64,000 bases of DNA from Prosthecobacter debontii (GTDB lineage: Bacteria > Verrucomicrobiota > Verrucomicrobiia > Verrucomicrobiales > Verrucomicrobiaceae), in contig NZ_FUYE01000004.1 of NCBI RefSeq assembly GCF_900167535.1, positions 350,709 through 414,708 of the forward strand, written 5' to 3'. The notes under the pieces were generated by a model. That model was not told the DNA's origin, did not search any database, and saw only the letters and a list, made by a program, of their open reading frames with translations. Position 1 is the stretch's first letter. Every line of letters begins with the position of its first letter. Of the stretch, positions 9,693-19,555 are shown one piece after another. Both the position numbers and the translations under genes were made by a program.

Positions 9693-12600
9693 TTACTTGG
9701 CCAGCTTCACCAAGAGATCCTTGCTCTCCAGGCTGTCGCCAATCTTCACGAAGACCTCTTGAACGGTGCCTGCCGATGGGGCTGAGATGGCTGCGAACAT
9801 CTTCATGGCTTCAAGAGTCACGAGAGTTTCACCTTCTTTTACCTTCTGACCGACAGTCACTGCGATGCTGGCCACCATGCCGGGCATCGGGGCACCGACT
9901 TGCAGAGCGTCCGCAGGATCCGCTTTCGGACGAGTCACCGCATTTTTGGCCAAGGCTTTATTGGTGACCGTGGTATGACGTGGGTAACCGTTCAATTCGA
10001 AGATGGCCGTCTGTTGACCGTTGGCATCTGCTTCGGTCATGTTCAGAAGACGCACGAAGAGAGTTTTGCCTTCTTCAATATGGACGTTGATTTCCTCATC
10101 TTGAAGCAGCCCATAGTAGTAGGCTGGAGTTGGCAGCACGGAGACGTCCCCATAGACCTTGCGGAAATCCGCAAACTTGAGGAAGACATCGGGATACATC
10201 AGGTAGCTCCAGACATCGTCCTCGGTCGGCTTCTTCTTGAATTTCAGTTCCAATTCTTGGCGCACTTCATCCAGCTTGATCTTGGCCGCATGGGTACCTG
10301 GGCGGCCTTTGATACGCTTGCCAGTTTTGCCCACGATGGCATCGGCCAAAGCATTCCACTTCTTCCGGCTGTCGGCCGCTTTGGCGGACTCCATGCCATA
10401 GAAGGGTTCCCCCAACCAGCCTTCAAACATGCTGGTGACGTCCTTACTCCACTTCGTTCCGGTGAGTTGGAAGACATCGCTAGGTTTGACGCCGCGCGCC
10501 ACACATTCAATGGCGAGATCACCGACAACTTTGGACGAAGGAGTGACTTTAACGATGTCTCCGCAGAGTTGATTGACCTCTGCATACGCATGGGCAATCT
10601 CAGGCCAGCGTGGTCCCAGTCCCATGCCAATGGCCTGTTCTTTGAGGTTAGTGTACTGGCCACCGGGCATCTCGTGAAGATAGACTTCAGCCGTGCCGTA
10701 AGGCTCACTGGTATCAAAAGGTTTATAGAAGGAACGGACGGCTGCCCAGTAGTCGCTAAACTCTTGAAGAGCATCCGAATCCAAACCAGTATCTCTCGGC
10801 GTGTGTTGGAGAGCCGCGACGATGGAGTTAAGGTTGGGCTGGCTGGTGCCACCTGAAAGTGAAGCGATGGCAGCATCCGCGATGTCCACACCCGCGCCTG
10901 CGGCCTCGATGATGCTCGCGGCATTGAGGCCGCTTGTATCGTGGGTGTGGAAGTGGATCGGGATGCCCACTTCATCTTTGAGCGCCTTGACCAATTTTTT
11001 GGCGGCATAGGGGCGCACGAGACCAGCCATGTCTTTGATGCAAAGCATGTGGGCCCCCATTTTTTCCAATTCCTTGGCCAGGCGGACGTAATACTTCAGA
11101 TCGTACTTGTCGCGTTTCGGATCAAGAATGTCTCCGGTATAACAAAGAGTGCCTTCACAGATGGAGTTGGTGTCTTCTCTCACGGCCTGCATCGCAGCCG
11201 TGAGGTTGGGAAGATAGTTCAGACTGTCGAAGATGCGGAAGATATCCATGCCGTTTTCGGCGGCATGCTTGATGAAGCCCTTCACCACATTATCTGGATA
11301 ATTGGTGTAACCCACCGCGTTGCTGCCGCGGAAAAGCATTTGCAGCAGAATGTTGGGCACCTTCTCGCGGATGTTGCGCAGGCGTTCCCACGGATCTTCA
11401 CGCAGGAAGCGCATACTCACGTCAAAGGTGGCACCACCCCACATTTCCAGAGAGAAAAGATCTGGGGTGCGGCGCGCCACGGCATCAGCAATGCCGAGCA
11501 TGTCATAGGTGCGCATGCGTGTCGCCAGCAGTGACTGATGAGCATCACGCATTGTCGTGTCTGTGATGAGCAAGCGCTTCTGTTTCGCCACCCAGTCTTT
11601 GCAGAACTTTTCAGGTCCCATTTGGGTGAGCAATTGCTTGGTGCCATTGGGTGGGGTGATGCGATGATCCCACTTTGGCACAGGAGCGGCAGGGAAGGTC
11701 TTTGCGGGTTTATGGCCTTTGGCGAAGGGATTGCCGTTAACTATGGTGTCGGCCAGATAGTTTAACAGCTTCGATGCCCGGTCTTTACGCGGCGTGAACT
11801 TGAGAAGGTCAGGGTTGTTGTCGATGAAACGTGTCGTCGCCTGTCCGGTGCGGAAGTCTTCGTGATGCACCACGTTCATCAGGAACGGGATGTTCGTCTT
11901 TACTCCGCGGATACGGAACTCACGCAGCCCTCGATCCATACGATCCAGTGCCTGCTGATAAGTGCGGCCATAGACGGTCATCTTGACCAGCATGGAGTCG
12001 TAATAGGGGGTGATGACCGCGTTGGTGGCACCCAAAGCGCCGTCCAAGCGCACACCGAAGCCCCCGGGGCTACGGTAGTTGAGAATCTTGCCAAAATCTG
12101 GCGTGAAGCTGTTTTCGGGATCTTCCGTGGTGATACGGCACTGAATGGCGAATCCAGTCTTTTCGATCTTATCTTGGGCAGGCAGACCCAGCGGCTCTTC
12201 ATCAAGGCGGTAACCTTGTGCGATCAGAATCTGGCTGCGCACGATGTCGATGCTGGTGATCTCCTCGGTCACCGTGTGCTCCACCTGGATGCGGGGATTC
12301 ATCTCGATGAAGTACCACTCACCACTTTCGTGATCGACGAGGAACTCCACCGTTCCTGCGTGCGTGTAGTTCACGGCTTCTGCCAGTTTTACGGCGGCAT
12401 CGCACAGACCGTCGATGATCTCCTGCTTGACGCCATAACTGGGCGCTTGCTCAATCACTTTCTGGTGGCGGCGTTGCACCGAGCAATCGCGCTCATGGAG
12501 GTGCAGCACATTGCCATGTTTATCGGCCAAGATTTGCACTTCGATATGCTTGGCCTTGCCCACAAATTTTTCCAGGAAGACAGCTCCATTGCCGAAGGCG

Positions 12601-13232
12601 CGCAACGCTTCGGTTTGTGCTTCATCCAGAAGTTTTTCCAGATCTTTAGCCTCACGAACGACACGCATGCCGCGTCCACCGCCTCCAAAAGCTGCTTTGA
12701 TGATGAGGGGAAAGCCGATTTTTTTGGCGACTGCCAAGGCTTCTTTACGGTCACTGACCGGCTCATCGGTGCCTTCTAAGATCGGCACGTTCAGCTTACG
12801 CGCAATGTTTCGAGCGGCGGTCTTGTCACCCATCATGTCCAGAATCTTCGACTCCGGCCCGATGAAGATGATGCCTGCATTTGCGCAGGCTTGAGCAAAC
12901 TGGGGGTTCTCACTGAGGAATCCATAACCGGGGTGGATGGCATCCACGCCTTTCTCCTTGGCCAATGTGACGATACCTTCAATGTCCAGATAGGCCCCCA
13001 GAGGTCCTTTGTCCTTGTTCAATTCATAGGCCTCGTCCGCTTTGAAGCGATGCGGGCAGAAGCGGTCTTCCTGGGCATAGATGCCTACGGTTTTCAATCC
13101 CAGTTCCGTGGCTGCACGCATGACGCGGATGGCAATCTCAGAGCGATTGGCCACCATCAACTTTTTGATGGGACGAATGCTTGATGCGGGAGGCTCGGCT
13201 TTACTGGGCTTGGCTGCGGCTTTTTTGGGCAT
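9693..13232 (-). CDS. pyc: Pyruvate carboxylase
   Basis: 1179 residues, the full single-chain length of the enzyme that makes oxaloacetate from pyruvate, bicarbonate and ATP. Domain order is a short Lys/Ala-rich leader (1-20), biotin carboxylase (~20-470, 'MVANRSEIAIRVMRAA', 'HPGYGFLSENP', ATP-grasp 'AFGGGGRGMR'), carboxyltransferase (~550-820, 'LLITDTTMRDAHQSLLATR', metal-binding 'HFHTHDTSG'), the central allosteric/linker region, and a C-terminal biotinyl domain with the carrier lysine in 'LEAMKM'. All catalytic landmarks are present. It converges on glgP at the shared terminator. It supplies anaplerotic oxaloacetate. Confidence 0.97.
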   Translation of the reverse strand: MPKKAAAKPSKAEPPASSIRPIKKLMVANRSEIAIRVMRAATELGLKTVGIYAQEDRFCPHRFKADEAYELNKDKGPLGAYLDIEGIVTLAKEKGVDAIHPGYGFLSENPQFAQACANAGIIFIGPESKILDMMGDKTAARNIARKLNVPILEGTDEPVSDRKEALAVAKKIGFPLIIKAAFGGGGRGMRVVREAKDLEKLLDEAQTEALRAFGNGAVFLEKFVGKAKHIEVQILADKHGNVLHLHERDCSVQRRHQKVIEQAPSYGVKQEIIDGLCDAAVKLAEAVNYTHAGTVEFLVDHESGEWYFIEMNPRIQVEHTVTEEITSIDIVRSQILIAQGYRLDEEPLGLPAQDKIEKTGFAIQCRITTEDPENSFTPDFGKILNYRSPGGFGVRLDGALGATNAVITPYYDSMLVKMTVYGRTYQQALDRMDRGLREFRIRGVKTNIPFLMNVVHHEDFRTGQATTRFIDNNPDLLKFTPRKDRASKLLNYLADTIVNGNPFAKGHKPAKTFPAAPVPKWDHRITPPNGTKQLLTQMGPEKFCKDWVAKQKRLLITDTTMRDAHQSLLATRMRTYDMLGIADAVARRTPDLFSLEMWGGATFDVSMRFLREDPWERLRNIREKVPNILLQMLFRGSNAVGYTNYPDNVVKGFIKHAAENGMDIFRIFDSLNYLPNLTAAMQAVREDTNSICEGTLCYTGDILDPKRDKYDLKYYVRLAKELEKMGAHMLCIKDMAGLVRPYAAKKLVKALKDEVGIPIHFHTHDTSGLNAASIIEAAGAGVDIADAAIASLSGGTSQPNLNSIVAALQHTPRDTGLDSDALQEFSDYWAAVRSFYKPFDTSEPYGTAEVYLHEMPGGQYTNLKEQAIGMGLGPRWPEIAHAYAEVNQLCGDIVKVTPSSKVVGDLAIECVARGVKPSDVFQLTGTKWSKDVTSMFEGWLGEPFYGMESAKAADSRKKWNALADAIVGKTGKRIKGRPGTHAAKIKLDEVRQELELKFKKKPTEDDVWSYLMYPDVFLKFADFRKVYGDVSVLPTPAYYYGLLQDEEINVHIEEGKTLFVRLLNMTEADANGQQTAIFELNGYPRHTTVTNKALAKNAVTRPKADPADALQVGAPMPGMVASIAVTVGQKVKEGETLVTLEAMKMFAAISAPSAGTVQEVFVKIGDSLESKDLLVKLAK

Positions 13233-13511
13233 GGCTGTGGGGTTGGGAAAAACAAATAAGACAGGGGATTTTCAATGTCCGGTCCTGTTTTGCAAGACTG
13301 CTGAAACGAATGACTCGATGAAAATGCGCCTAGAGTCGTTCGATTTGATCCAAAACTTTCCGATTTTACCAATCCATGGCTAAAGAATCCTAGATTCAGA
13401 TCATGCGGCCTGAAATGGAGAACTCATTTGGGGTGAATCATCCGCATGTGAATCGGTGACAAGAGCATTGGAAAGCACGCGTAGAATAAGGTCATCATCT
13501 GACTTTCCATC

Positions 13512-14303
13512 ATGCCTTCAGTTCTCGCTATTTTTGCCCATCCGGACGATATTGAATTTGTTGCTGCCGGGACCATGCTGCTCCTTCAAGAGCGCGGCTG
13601 GGATCTCCATTATATCAATCTTTGCACGGGCAACGGAGGCTCCGTTCAGATGGATGGCCCCACCACAGTGCGGACACGGCTTGCTGAAGGCCAAGAAGCT
13701 GCCCGGATTTTAGGGGCTGCATTTTACCCGCCGATCGCCGATGACCTGGAATTGACCTACAGCGTGCCGCTTCTGCGTAAAGTGGCGGCCGTGGTGCGTG
13801 AGGCGAAGCCGAGCATCGTGCTCACGCATTCACCTTCCGACTACATGGAAGATCATCAAAATGCGCAACGGCTTGCTTGTACAGCTGCTTTTGCTCATCC
13901 TATCCAGAACTTTGTCACAGATCCTCCTCGTGAGTCCTTCCTCCATGATGTCACTGTGTATCATGCGATGCCTCATGGCCTCTGCGATCCACTCCGCAAG
14001 CGCATCCATGCTGGAGCTTACGTGAACACAAGCCGTGTGCATGCTAAAAAGCGTGAGGCTCTAGCCGCCCATGTCAGTCAAAAGCACTGGCTGGATGTGA
14101 CGCAAGGAATGGACTCCTATCTGGTCAGCATGGATGAAGCCTCTCGCAAGGTCGGAGCCTTATCTGGGTGCTTTGAATACGCTGAAGGATGGCGCCGACA
14201 TTTACATCTTGGCTTCAGTGCCAGTGCCATTGATCCGCTGGCGGAAGCACTTGGTGACGACTGTTTCATCAATGAAGATTACGAGAAGTGGCTGACAGAA
14301 TAG
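13512..14303 (+). CDS. PIG-L/LmbE-family N-acetylsugar deacetylase
   Basis: 263 residues with the zinc-binding 'FAHPDD' motif at residues 8-13 and the later 'THSPSDYMEDHQN', whose histidine completes the metal site. Members remove acetyl groups from N-acetylglucosamine-type groups on small molecules or glycans. There is no signal peptide, so it acts in the cytoplasm. It heads a set of genes for a twin-arginine-like protein, a SIS phosphosugar protein and MFS permeases. That context suggests a role in taking up and breaking down an N-acetylated sugar, which is inference. Confidence 0.88.
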   Translation: MPSVLAIFAHPDDIEFVAAGTMLLLQERGWDLHYINLCTGNGGSVQMDGPTTVRTRLAEGQEAARILGAAFYPPIADDLELTYSVPLLRKVAAVVREAKPSIVLTHSPSDYMEDHQNAQRLACTAAFAHPIQNFVTDPPRESFLHDVTVYHAMPHGLCDPLRKRIHAGAYVNTSRVHAKKREALAAHVSQKHWLDVTQGMDSYLVSMDEASRKVGALSGCFEYAEGWRRHLHLGFSASAIDPLAEALGDDCFINEDYEKWLTE

Positions 14304-14424
14304 TCTCCCGCGTCGGGGACTATAGGGTTTTAGACCCTCTCATGCCGTGAACTCAATTGAGTGTCGCCATTTTGAAATGTGATGGATCCACGCTTCGTTG
14401 AGTCCTAACAGCATTCCGACTGAT

Positions 14425-15399
14425 ATGAGCACTCATCTATGCCGCCGAGAGTTTGCTTGGCAGACTTCGTTAGGACTCTGTGGCGTGATGGCCGAGAGGC
14501 TTCTCGGTGCGGAGGGCGCTGAGCCTCTGAAGCCTGACCCAGCAGCGAAACGTCTCGTTGAACTCGGTCTCAATGGATTGGCCCGAGCACATCAAATGAG
14601 CTATTTCGCTGATGGGCATCGGGCTGCGGCCCTAGTTGCAGCGCACCTGATGTGCGAGGAAAATCAATTGCCCGATGCCGCGCGGGCTCGAATTGAGCAG
14701 TTGTTCGATCTCAACTGGGCACACAGTCCTTTGTGCGCCGCTTTTCCAGAGGAGGCGGCGGACCCGTCGCTGGTTAACAAAATTGGGGAGACGCTTATGG
14801 ATGCCCATGGCTCACTCCGCGAGGTGGGGCACAACGCCATCTTTGCGATGCATGCCATGCGCGGTTTCCGTCTGCTACCTGAACTAGCCACACCACGTCG
14901 AATTGATGGCGTGTGCAGATTGATTCGAGCCATCAAGCCTTGGCGTGATGACGTTCAGCCGGATGAAAGCATCAACCTGCCGCCGTTTGCAGATCTCGCT
15001 GCAACGTCAGCTTTTGTGCTGAATGAGGCGGGCCGTGCGATGGATCGTTGGCAAGGATATGGTCAGGGATTTTCCGGTCACATGCTCACCTTTGGCCAAG
15101 CGTTGGTAGAACTCGCCGAAATGGGAGATATCGAATGCGCGGAAAGCTGCCGCGAAGCCTTCCTGAAATACGTGACGATCACGCGCCAAGGACCGGGGCC
15201 GACTGACAAACCTCGTCAAGATCATAAGCCAAGCCAAGTGCGGCCCAACAGCACCGAATACTGGAGAGAGCGCGGTGACAAGCAGGTGGATATTGGCCAT
15301 GCCTTCAAGTACCCATACAGTTATTACAATCTGCTTCGTCGAGTGAATGACGATACCCTTGAGCAAGAGCTCGAAGCCAAAGCCTGGCGGGTTTTCTGA
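14425..15399 (+). CDS. Protein of unknown function with twin-arginine-like N-terminus
   Basis: 324 residues from the ATG at 14425; a TTG at 14398 is the alternative. The N-terminus 'CRREFAWQTSLGLCGVMAE' has two arginines followed by a moderately hydrophobic stretch, resembling a Tat export signal as in many planctomycete/verrucomicrobium secreted enzymes. The rest is predicted mostly helical with conserved-looking His/Asn/Trp residues ('AHGSLREVGHNAIFAMHAM', 'YPYSYYNLLRR' near the C-terminus). I recognise no family. It sits between the PIG-L deacetylase and the SIS gene, all on the plus strand. A role with sugars is only contextual. Confidence 0.8.
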   Translation: MSTHLCRREFAWQTSLGLCGVMAERLLGAEGAEPLKPDPAAKRLVELGLNGLARAHQMSYFADGHRAAALVAAHLMCEENQLPDAARARIEQLFDLNWAHSPLCAAFPEEAADPSLVNKIGETLMDAHGSLREVGHNAIFAMHAMRGFRLLPELATPRRIDGVCRLIRAIKPWRDDVQPDESINLPPFADLAATSAFVLNEAGRAMDRWQGYGQGFSGHMLTFGQALVELAEMGDIECAESCREAFLKYVTITRQGPGPTDKPRQDHKPSQVRPNSTEYWRERGDKQVDIGHAFKYPYSYYNLLRRVNDDTLEQELEAKAWRVF

Positions 15400-15618
15400 A
15401 TAACCTTTCAACATCCGCGAGGCATGAACAGTGATGCCGTCTTGTGAGGCACGATAAGAAATCGTAAACGCAATCTTTTTAGAGGCTTCCCAAGGAGAAT
15501 GCCGTGGACAGTGCCTTCTCCTGATTAGAGAGCTGCTCATGTCCCCAACAACTCTCCGACCGATGAGAAAACGACTTTTTACAAGCGGCGTGAGGGTTTC
15601 TCGACAGGGTGATGAGCC

Positions 15619-16413
15619 ATGACTCCTGCTGAAGCTTATCTCGATCTCTCCGTCTCTTTGCTCGAACGTGTGCGGGGGCAACTGCCTGCGATCCGCCAAG
15701 CGGCGGATTGGTTTGCAGAGACGATCCTGGCCGGGCAGATGGTACATGTGTTTGGCTCCGGTCACAGCCGGATTCTGGTGGAGGAGATGTGGCCACGTTA
15801 TGGGTCATTTCCTGGGTTCAATCCCATCGTCGAACTGAGCCTGACGTTTCATAATCTGGTGGTGGGAGCCAATGGCCAACGGCAGGCGATGTTTCTGGAA
15901 AACGTCAGCGGTTTGGCGTCGCGAATTCTGCGCAATTTTGACCTGAAAGCGGGGGACAGTGCGCTGGTGGTGTCATCGAGCGGATGCAATGTGGTGCCTG
16001 TGGAGATGGCAGAGGAGTTTCAGCGTCGTGGTGTGCGGGTGGTGGCGCTGATTTCCGAGTTGCATGCGGATGCCAGCACGACTCGGCATCCAGGAGGGAA
16101 GAAGCTGCAGGACTGTGCGGACCTGGTGCTGGATACAGGCGCCCCCGTGGGGGATGCCATGGTGAAGATCGAGGGGTTGGAAACGCCCGTGGCACCGGGG
16201 AGCACCGTAGGCGGCTGCTTGGTAGTGAACGCCATCAAGGCTGAGGTGGCGCAGCGTCTCACGGCTGCGGGGCAACCGCCGAAGGTGTTGACGGCAGGCG
16301 TACTGGTAGGGCCGGAGCGAGCGACGGCTTTGTTCGAAGCCGCCTACGATGAGCATGCACGACGGATCGCGCCGTATTATCAGGGCTTGGGGGCTGCAAT
16401 GCCGAAGGCCTAA
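15619..16413 (+). CDS. SIS-domain phosphosugar-binding protein (UPF0309-like)
   Basis: 264 residues forming one sugar-isomerase (SIS) domain with an N-terminal helical arm. The phosphosugar-binding loops are visible as 'VHVFGSGHSRILVEEM' (~42-57) and 'LVVSSSGCNVVPVEMA' (~116-131). Such single-SIS proteins act as isomerases, etherases (MurQ-like) or regulators on phosphorylated amino sugars; this one resembles the UPF0309 subgroup, whose reaction is not firmly known. The ATG at 15619 follows a 219-base intergenic stretch that holds nothing I recognise. Confidence 0.85.
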   Translation: MTPAEAYLDLSVSLLERVRGQLPAIRQAADWFAETILAGQMVHVFGSGHSRILVEEMWPRYGSFPGFNPIVELSLTFHNLVVGANGQRQAMFLENVSGLASRILRNFDLKAGDSALVVSSSGCNVVPVEMAEEFQRRGVRVVALISELHADASTTRHPGGKKLQDCADLVLDTGAPVGDAMVKIEGLETPVAPGSTVGGCLVVNAIKAEVAQRLTAAGQPPKVLTAGVLVGPERATALFEAAYDEHARRIAPYYQGLGAAMPKA

Positions 16414-16422
16414 CGACACCCT

Positions 16423-16457
16423 CCCTCGCCCCGTTGGGGAAAGGGCCGGGGTGAGGG
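16423..16457. repeat. REP-like GC-rich palindrome
   Basis: CCCTCGCCCCG (16423-16433) pairs with CGGGGTGAGGG (16447-16457), with one G-T wobble in 11 bp. The loop is itself G-rich. It lies between the convergent SIS and MFS genes. The 'CCCTC[AG]CCCCGGCCC' type of sequence is a common intergenic palindrome in many bacteria. It lacks a T-tract, so a terminator role is uncertain. Confidence 0.5.
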
Positions 16458-16480
16458 AAAGCGCGAAACGACTGTATCCG

Positions 16481-17797
16481 TTATTTCGCCAGATCCGTTT
16501 GCGAACGCCCCTCACTCGGACGAGTGCCGAAGATCACCAAGAACCCAGCGATGGCTAAGGCAGCACCGACGCCATTGAGGGCGGCCTGGAGGGAGTAATG
16601 CGTCTTGAGCCAGCCGATCATCTCGGGGCTGAGGTAACCGGCGAGGTTACCCACCGAGTTAATCCAAGCGATGCCTGCGGCGGCGGCGGTGCCGGAGAGG
16701 ATGGAGGTGGGCAGAGCCCAGAAGCAGGAGATGGTGCTCATGACGCCGGTGATGGCGACGGCCAGGATGGCGAGCACGAGATAGGGATGCAGACCGGGAA
16801 TGCCACTGGCGGCAAAGGCGGCTGCGGCGGTGAAGGCCGAAAGCCCAATGTGCCAGCGACGCTCGCCGGTGCGGTCACTGTGACGACCCACGATGACCAT
16901 GCCGATGGCGGCACAGGCCCAGGGGATGGCGGAATAAAGACCGACCTGCCAATCCACCTGCGTGAGTTTATCTTTGATGATCTGCGGCAGCCAAAAGGAG
17001 GTGCCATACAGGCCGACGATGGCGCCGAAGTAGATGGCGCAGCATAACCAGACCTTGCGTGAGAGGAAGGCATCACGCACCCGATGAGCGCGATGACCTT
17101 CCGCAGCTTTGGCTTGCTCATCCTGGGCCATTTGTCCCTCCAAGAAGGCTTTTTCAGCCTCGGTGAGCCAGCGGGCTTGGGCAGGACGATCGGCGAGAAG
17201 GAAGGGGACGGCGGCACCCAGTAAGACGGTGGGGATGGCTTCCAAAATGAAGAGCCATTGCCAAGCCGCTAAGCCATGCCAGCCTTCGGAGATGGATAAG
17301 AGCCAACCCGAGAGTGGACCACCGATGACACCCGAGACGGCGATGGCGGTCATGAACAGCGCAACGATACGGGCGCGGTGATGGCGCGGATACCAGTAGG
17401 TCAAATAAAGGATGATGCCCGGGAAGAAGCCTGCCTCGGCCACCCCTAACAAAAAGCGCAGGGTGTAAAAGGAGGTGGCGCTCGAGCTCACGGCCATCAG
17501 GGCAGACATGATGCCCCAGCCGATCATGATGCGGGCGATCCAGAGCCGGGCACCGACTTTGTGCAGAATGATGTTACCCGGCACTTCAAAGAAGAAATAC
17601 CCGAGGAAGAAAATGCCTGCGCCCGTGGCAAAGACAGCATCGCTAAACCAAGGCTCGGCTTGCAGAGACAACTTGGCAAAGCCGACATTCACACGGTCAA
17701 TGTAGGCCAGGATGTAGCAGATGAAGAGCAGGGGAATGAGGCGCCAAGTCACCTTGCGATAGACGGCGGCTTCATGGGGTGAGGTGGAAGCAGGCAT
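16481..17797 (-). CDS. MFS transporter, anion:cation symporter (ACS) family
   Basis: 438 residues with about 12 hydrophobic helices. The N-terminal 'IDRVNVGFAKLSL' and the loop 'YLTYWYPRHHRARIVALFM' are typical of ACS-family symporters for sugar acids such as galactonate, glucarate, tartrate or phthalate. The substrate cannot be read from the sequence. It faces the SIS gene and is divergent from a second MFS gene starting 170 bases away, so the shared upstream region probably controls both. Confidence 0.9.
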   Translation of the reverse strand: MPASTSPHEAAVYRKVTWRLIPLLFICYILAYIDRVNVGFAKLSLQAEPWFSDAVFATGAGIFFLGYFFFEVPGNIILHKVGARLWIARIMIGWGIMSALMAVSSSATSFYTLRFLLGVAEAGFFPGIILYLTYWYPRHHRARIVALFMTAIAVSGVIGGPLSGWLLSISEGWHGLAAWQWLFILEAIPTVLLGAAVPFLLADRPAQARWLTEAEKAFLEGQMAQDEQAKAAEGHRAHRVRDAFLSRKVWLCCAIYFGAIVGLYGTSFWLPQIIKDKLTQVDWQVGLYSAIPWACAAIGMVIVGRHSDRTGERRWHIGLSAFTAAAAFAASGIPGLHPYLVLAILAVAITGVMSTISCFWALPTSILSGTAAAAGIAWINSVGNLAGYLSPEMIGWLKTHYSLQAALNGVGAALAIAGFLVIFGTRPSEGRSQTDLAK

Positions 17798-17966
17798 GGA
17801 AAACAGCCCCGTATAAGCGTCCGCAAGAGGGTGTTTCCTTCACTGGTTCTCAAAAAGGACCGGCACTTTCTTCTGGTGGAGACCGGTGGCGGTGGGCAAG
17901 AAGCTATAGGTAGAGGTCAAGCATCGGCATCCCTTTACGCTTTGCCCCGCCTGCGATTTGTGATTT

Positions 17967-19253
17967 ATGGCTGCGTTACCCAACCCTATGACATCTTCCC
18001 CACCGACAGCGTCCACTGCTGGCACGGTGAGCCGCACGGCGTGGCTCATTGTCGGCCTCTTGTTCCCTGTAGCTCTGTTGAACTACCTGGATCGCCAGAT
18101 GATCGCTTCCATGAAGGTCTCGGTGATGGGAGATCTGAAGGATATCGGCAGTGAAGAGAATTGGGGCCACATGCTGGCTTCGTTCAAGTGGGTGTATGCC
18201 ATCTTCAGCCCCATCGGAGGTTACATCGCGGATCGTTTCAGCCGTAAGCTAACCATCTGTGGCAGTTTGTTTATTTGGTCGCTGATCACCTATCTCACAG
18301 GTCATGTGACTTCCTTTGAGCACTTGTATTGGGCCCGCACGGCGATGGGCATCAGCGAGGCCTTTTACATTCCGGCAGCGCTTGCTTTGATTGCAGACTT
18401 CCACACCGGCGGCACCCGGTCACGAGCTGTGGGCATCCATCAGGTGGGGATCTACTGCGGAGTGATGGTCGGTGGCTTTGCAGGGTATGCTGCGGATTGG
18501 GAACACATGGGCTGGCGCGGTGCCTTTGATCTCACGGGCTTGATCGGTATCCTCTATGCGATTCCGCTCCTGTTCTTGCTCAAGGATGCTCCAAGAGCTT
18601 TACCTGCTCATTCGGCAGAGATCGATCAGAAGCCTTCCGCCTTGGCAACGTTGCGTGAGCTTCTAACCAACGTGTCCTTCCTCCTCTTGGTGCTTTATTT
18701 CACCTTACCCGCCATTGCTGGTTGGGTCGTGCGCGATTGGGGTCCAGCCATCCTCCAGCAGGAGTTCAACATCAGCCAAGGGAAGGCCGGGGTTTCTGCC
18801 GCGCTGTATTGGCAATTCGCAGCCTTGGTGTCGGCGATCTTTGGCGGCTGGCTCGCCGATCGTTGGATGCGGCACAATCCGCGTGGCCGCATTTATACCA
18901 GTGCCCTCGGCATGTTCTTATTCATCCCGGCCTTGTTCGGGGTGGGGAATGCTCCAGCGCTGGGCTCCTTCTCGCTCGCCATTGCGGCGCTCATTCTATT
19001 TGGCATTGGCTGGGGATTCTTTGATTGCAATAACATGCCCATCCTGTCGCAGATCACTCGTCCCGAAGTGCGGGCCACTGGCTATGGGGTGATGAACTTC
19101 GTCAGCATGATGTTCGGGGGAGCTGCCGATTGGGGCTTCGGTTACATGCGTGATCATGGCATCCCGCTGAATGTCATCTTCGGAGCCTTTGCCAGCCTAT
19201 GTGTTGTCTCGGTCGTCCTTGTGCTGATGATCCGGCCGCGCGAAGTGAGGTAG
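17967..19253 (+). CDS. MFS transporter, sugar-acid/hexuronate-like
   Basis: 428 residues with about 12 transmembrane segments. 'PVALLNYLDRQMIASM' and 'GGYIADRFSRKLT' are signature segments of the ExuT/hexuronate and related MFS group; 'GWGFFDCNNMPILSQI' in the C-half is also typical. The substrate is not known. The ATG at 17967 is used; a second ATG 7 codons on is possible. It is divergent from the other MFS gene. Together with the PIG-L and SIS genes it points to carbohydrate uptake. Confidence 0.9.
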   Translation: MAALPNPMTSSPPTASTAGTVSRTAWLIVGLLFPVALLNYLDRQMIASMKVSVMGDLKDIGSEENWGHMLASFKWVYAIFSPIGGYIADRFSRKLTICGSLFIWSLITYLTGHVTSFEHLYWARTAMGISEAFYIPAALALIADFHTGGTRSRAVGIHQVGIYCGVMVGGFAGYAADWEHMGWRGAFDLTGLIGILYAIPLLFLLKDAPRALPAHSAEIDQKPSALATLRELLTNVSFLLLVLYFTLPAIAGWVVRDWGPAILQQEFNISQGKAGVSAALYWQFAALVSAIFGGWLADRWMRHNPRGRIYTSALGMFLFIPALFGVGNAPALGSFSLAIAALILFGIGWGFFDCNNMPILSQITRPEVRATGYGVMNFVSMMFGGAADWGFGYMRDHGIPLNVIFGAFASLCVVSVVLVLMIRPREVR

Positions 19254-19269
19254 AGTCGTTCGGTCTGAG

Positions 19270-19289
19270 GGCGGTTTTATAAAATCGCC
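19270..19289. terminator. Possible terminator after the MFS gene
   Basis: A near-perfect 20-base palindrome (arms GGCGGTTTTA and TAAAATCGCC, one G-T wobble) lies 17 bases after the MFS stop. The T-run is within the stem rather than after it, so termination is plausible but unproven. Confidence 0.35.
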
Positions 19290-19336
19290 TGTTGGGCATT
19301 TTCGGGTTGCCTCAATTCCCATCTGGGGCAATGACC

Positions 19337-19548
19337 AAAGCCGCATGTCTGTTTTCTCCGCCCAGTCTGTAACCTCCTGCGTCACAACGATGCAGGTCAC
19401 TCCCCCCTAGTGGGCAGGATGGATCGGGCCCTGGGCTCAATCGAGATCCATGTTTACGGCCACTGAGCTGCTCGTGATTCACGCGCAGTCGGTCCGTCTG
19501 AGTTTTCAAACACCCGCATCAGGTTCACGGGCCTGATGACGGCTTTTT
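19337..19548 (+). ncRNA. Structured RNA candidate upstream of the SulP gene
   Basis: About 210 bases enclosed by a 7-bp closing stem (AAAGCCG 19337-19343 with CGGCTTT 19540-19546), extendable by CAT/ATG across a one-base bulge. The 3' part contains a perfect 7-bp hairpin (CATCAGG 19517-19523 with CCTGATG 19532-19538), and the structure ends in a T-run at 19544-19548, only 8 bases before the SulP GTG start. The closing-stem extension and the hairpin compete for the same ATG, as in a switch. An internal stem ATGGATC/GATCCAT is also visible. It could be a cis-acting leader or riboswitch with terminator, or a free 6S-like RNA. I cannot assign a family. Confidence 0.4.
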
Positions 19549-19555
19549 ACCTTCC

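Noticed and set aside
9900..12779. Long plus-strand open frames within 9900-12779
   Set aside because: They are shadows of the pyruvate carboxylase gene on the opposite strand.
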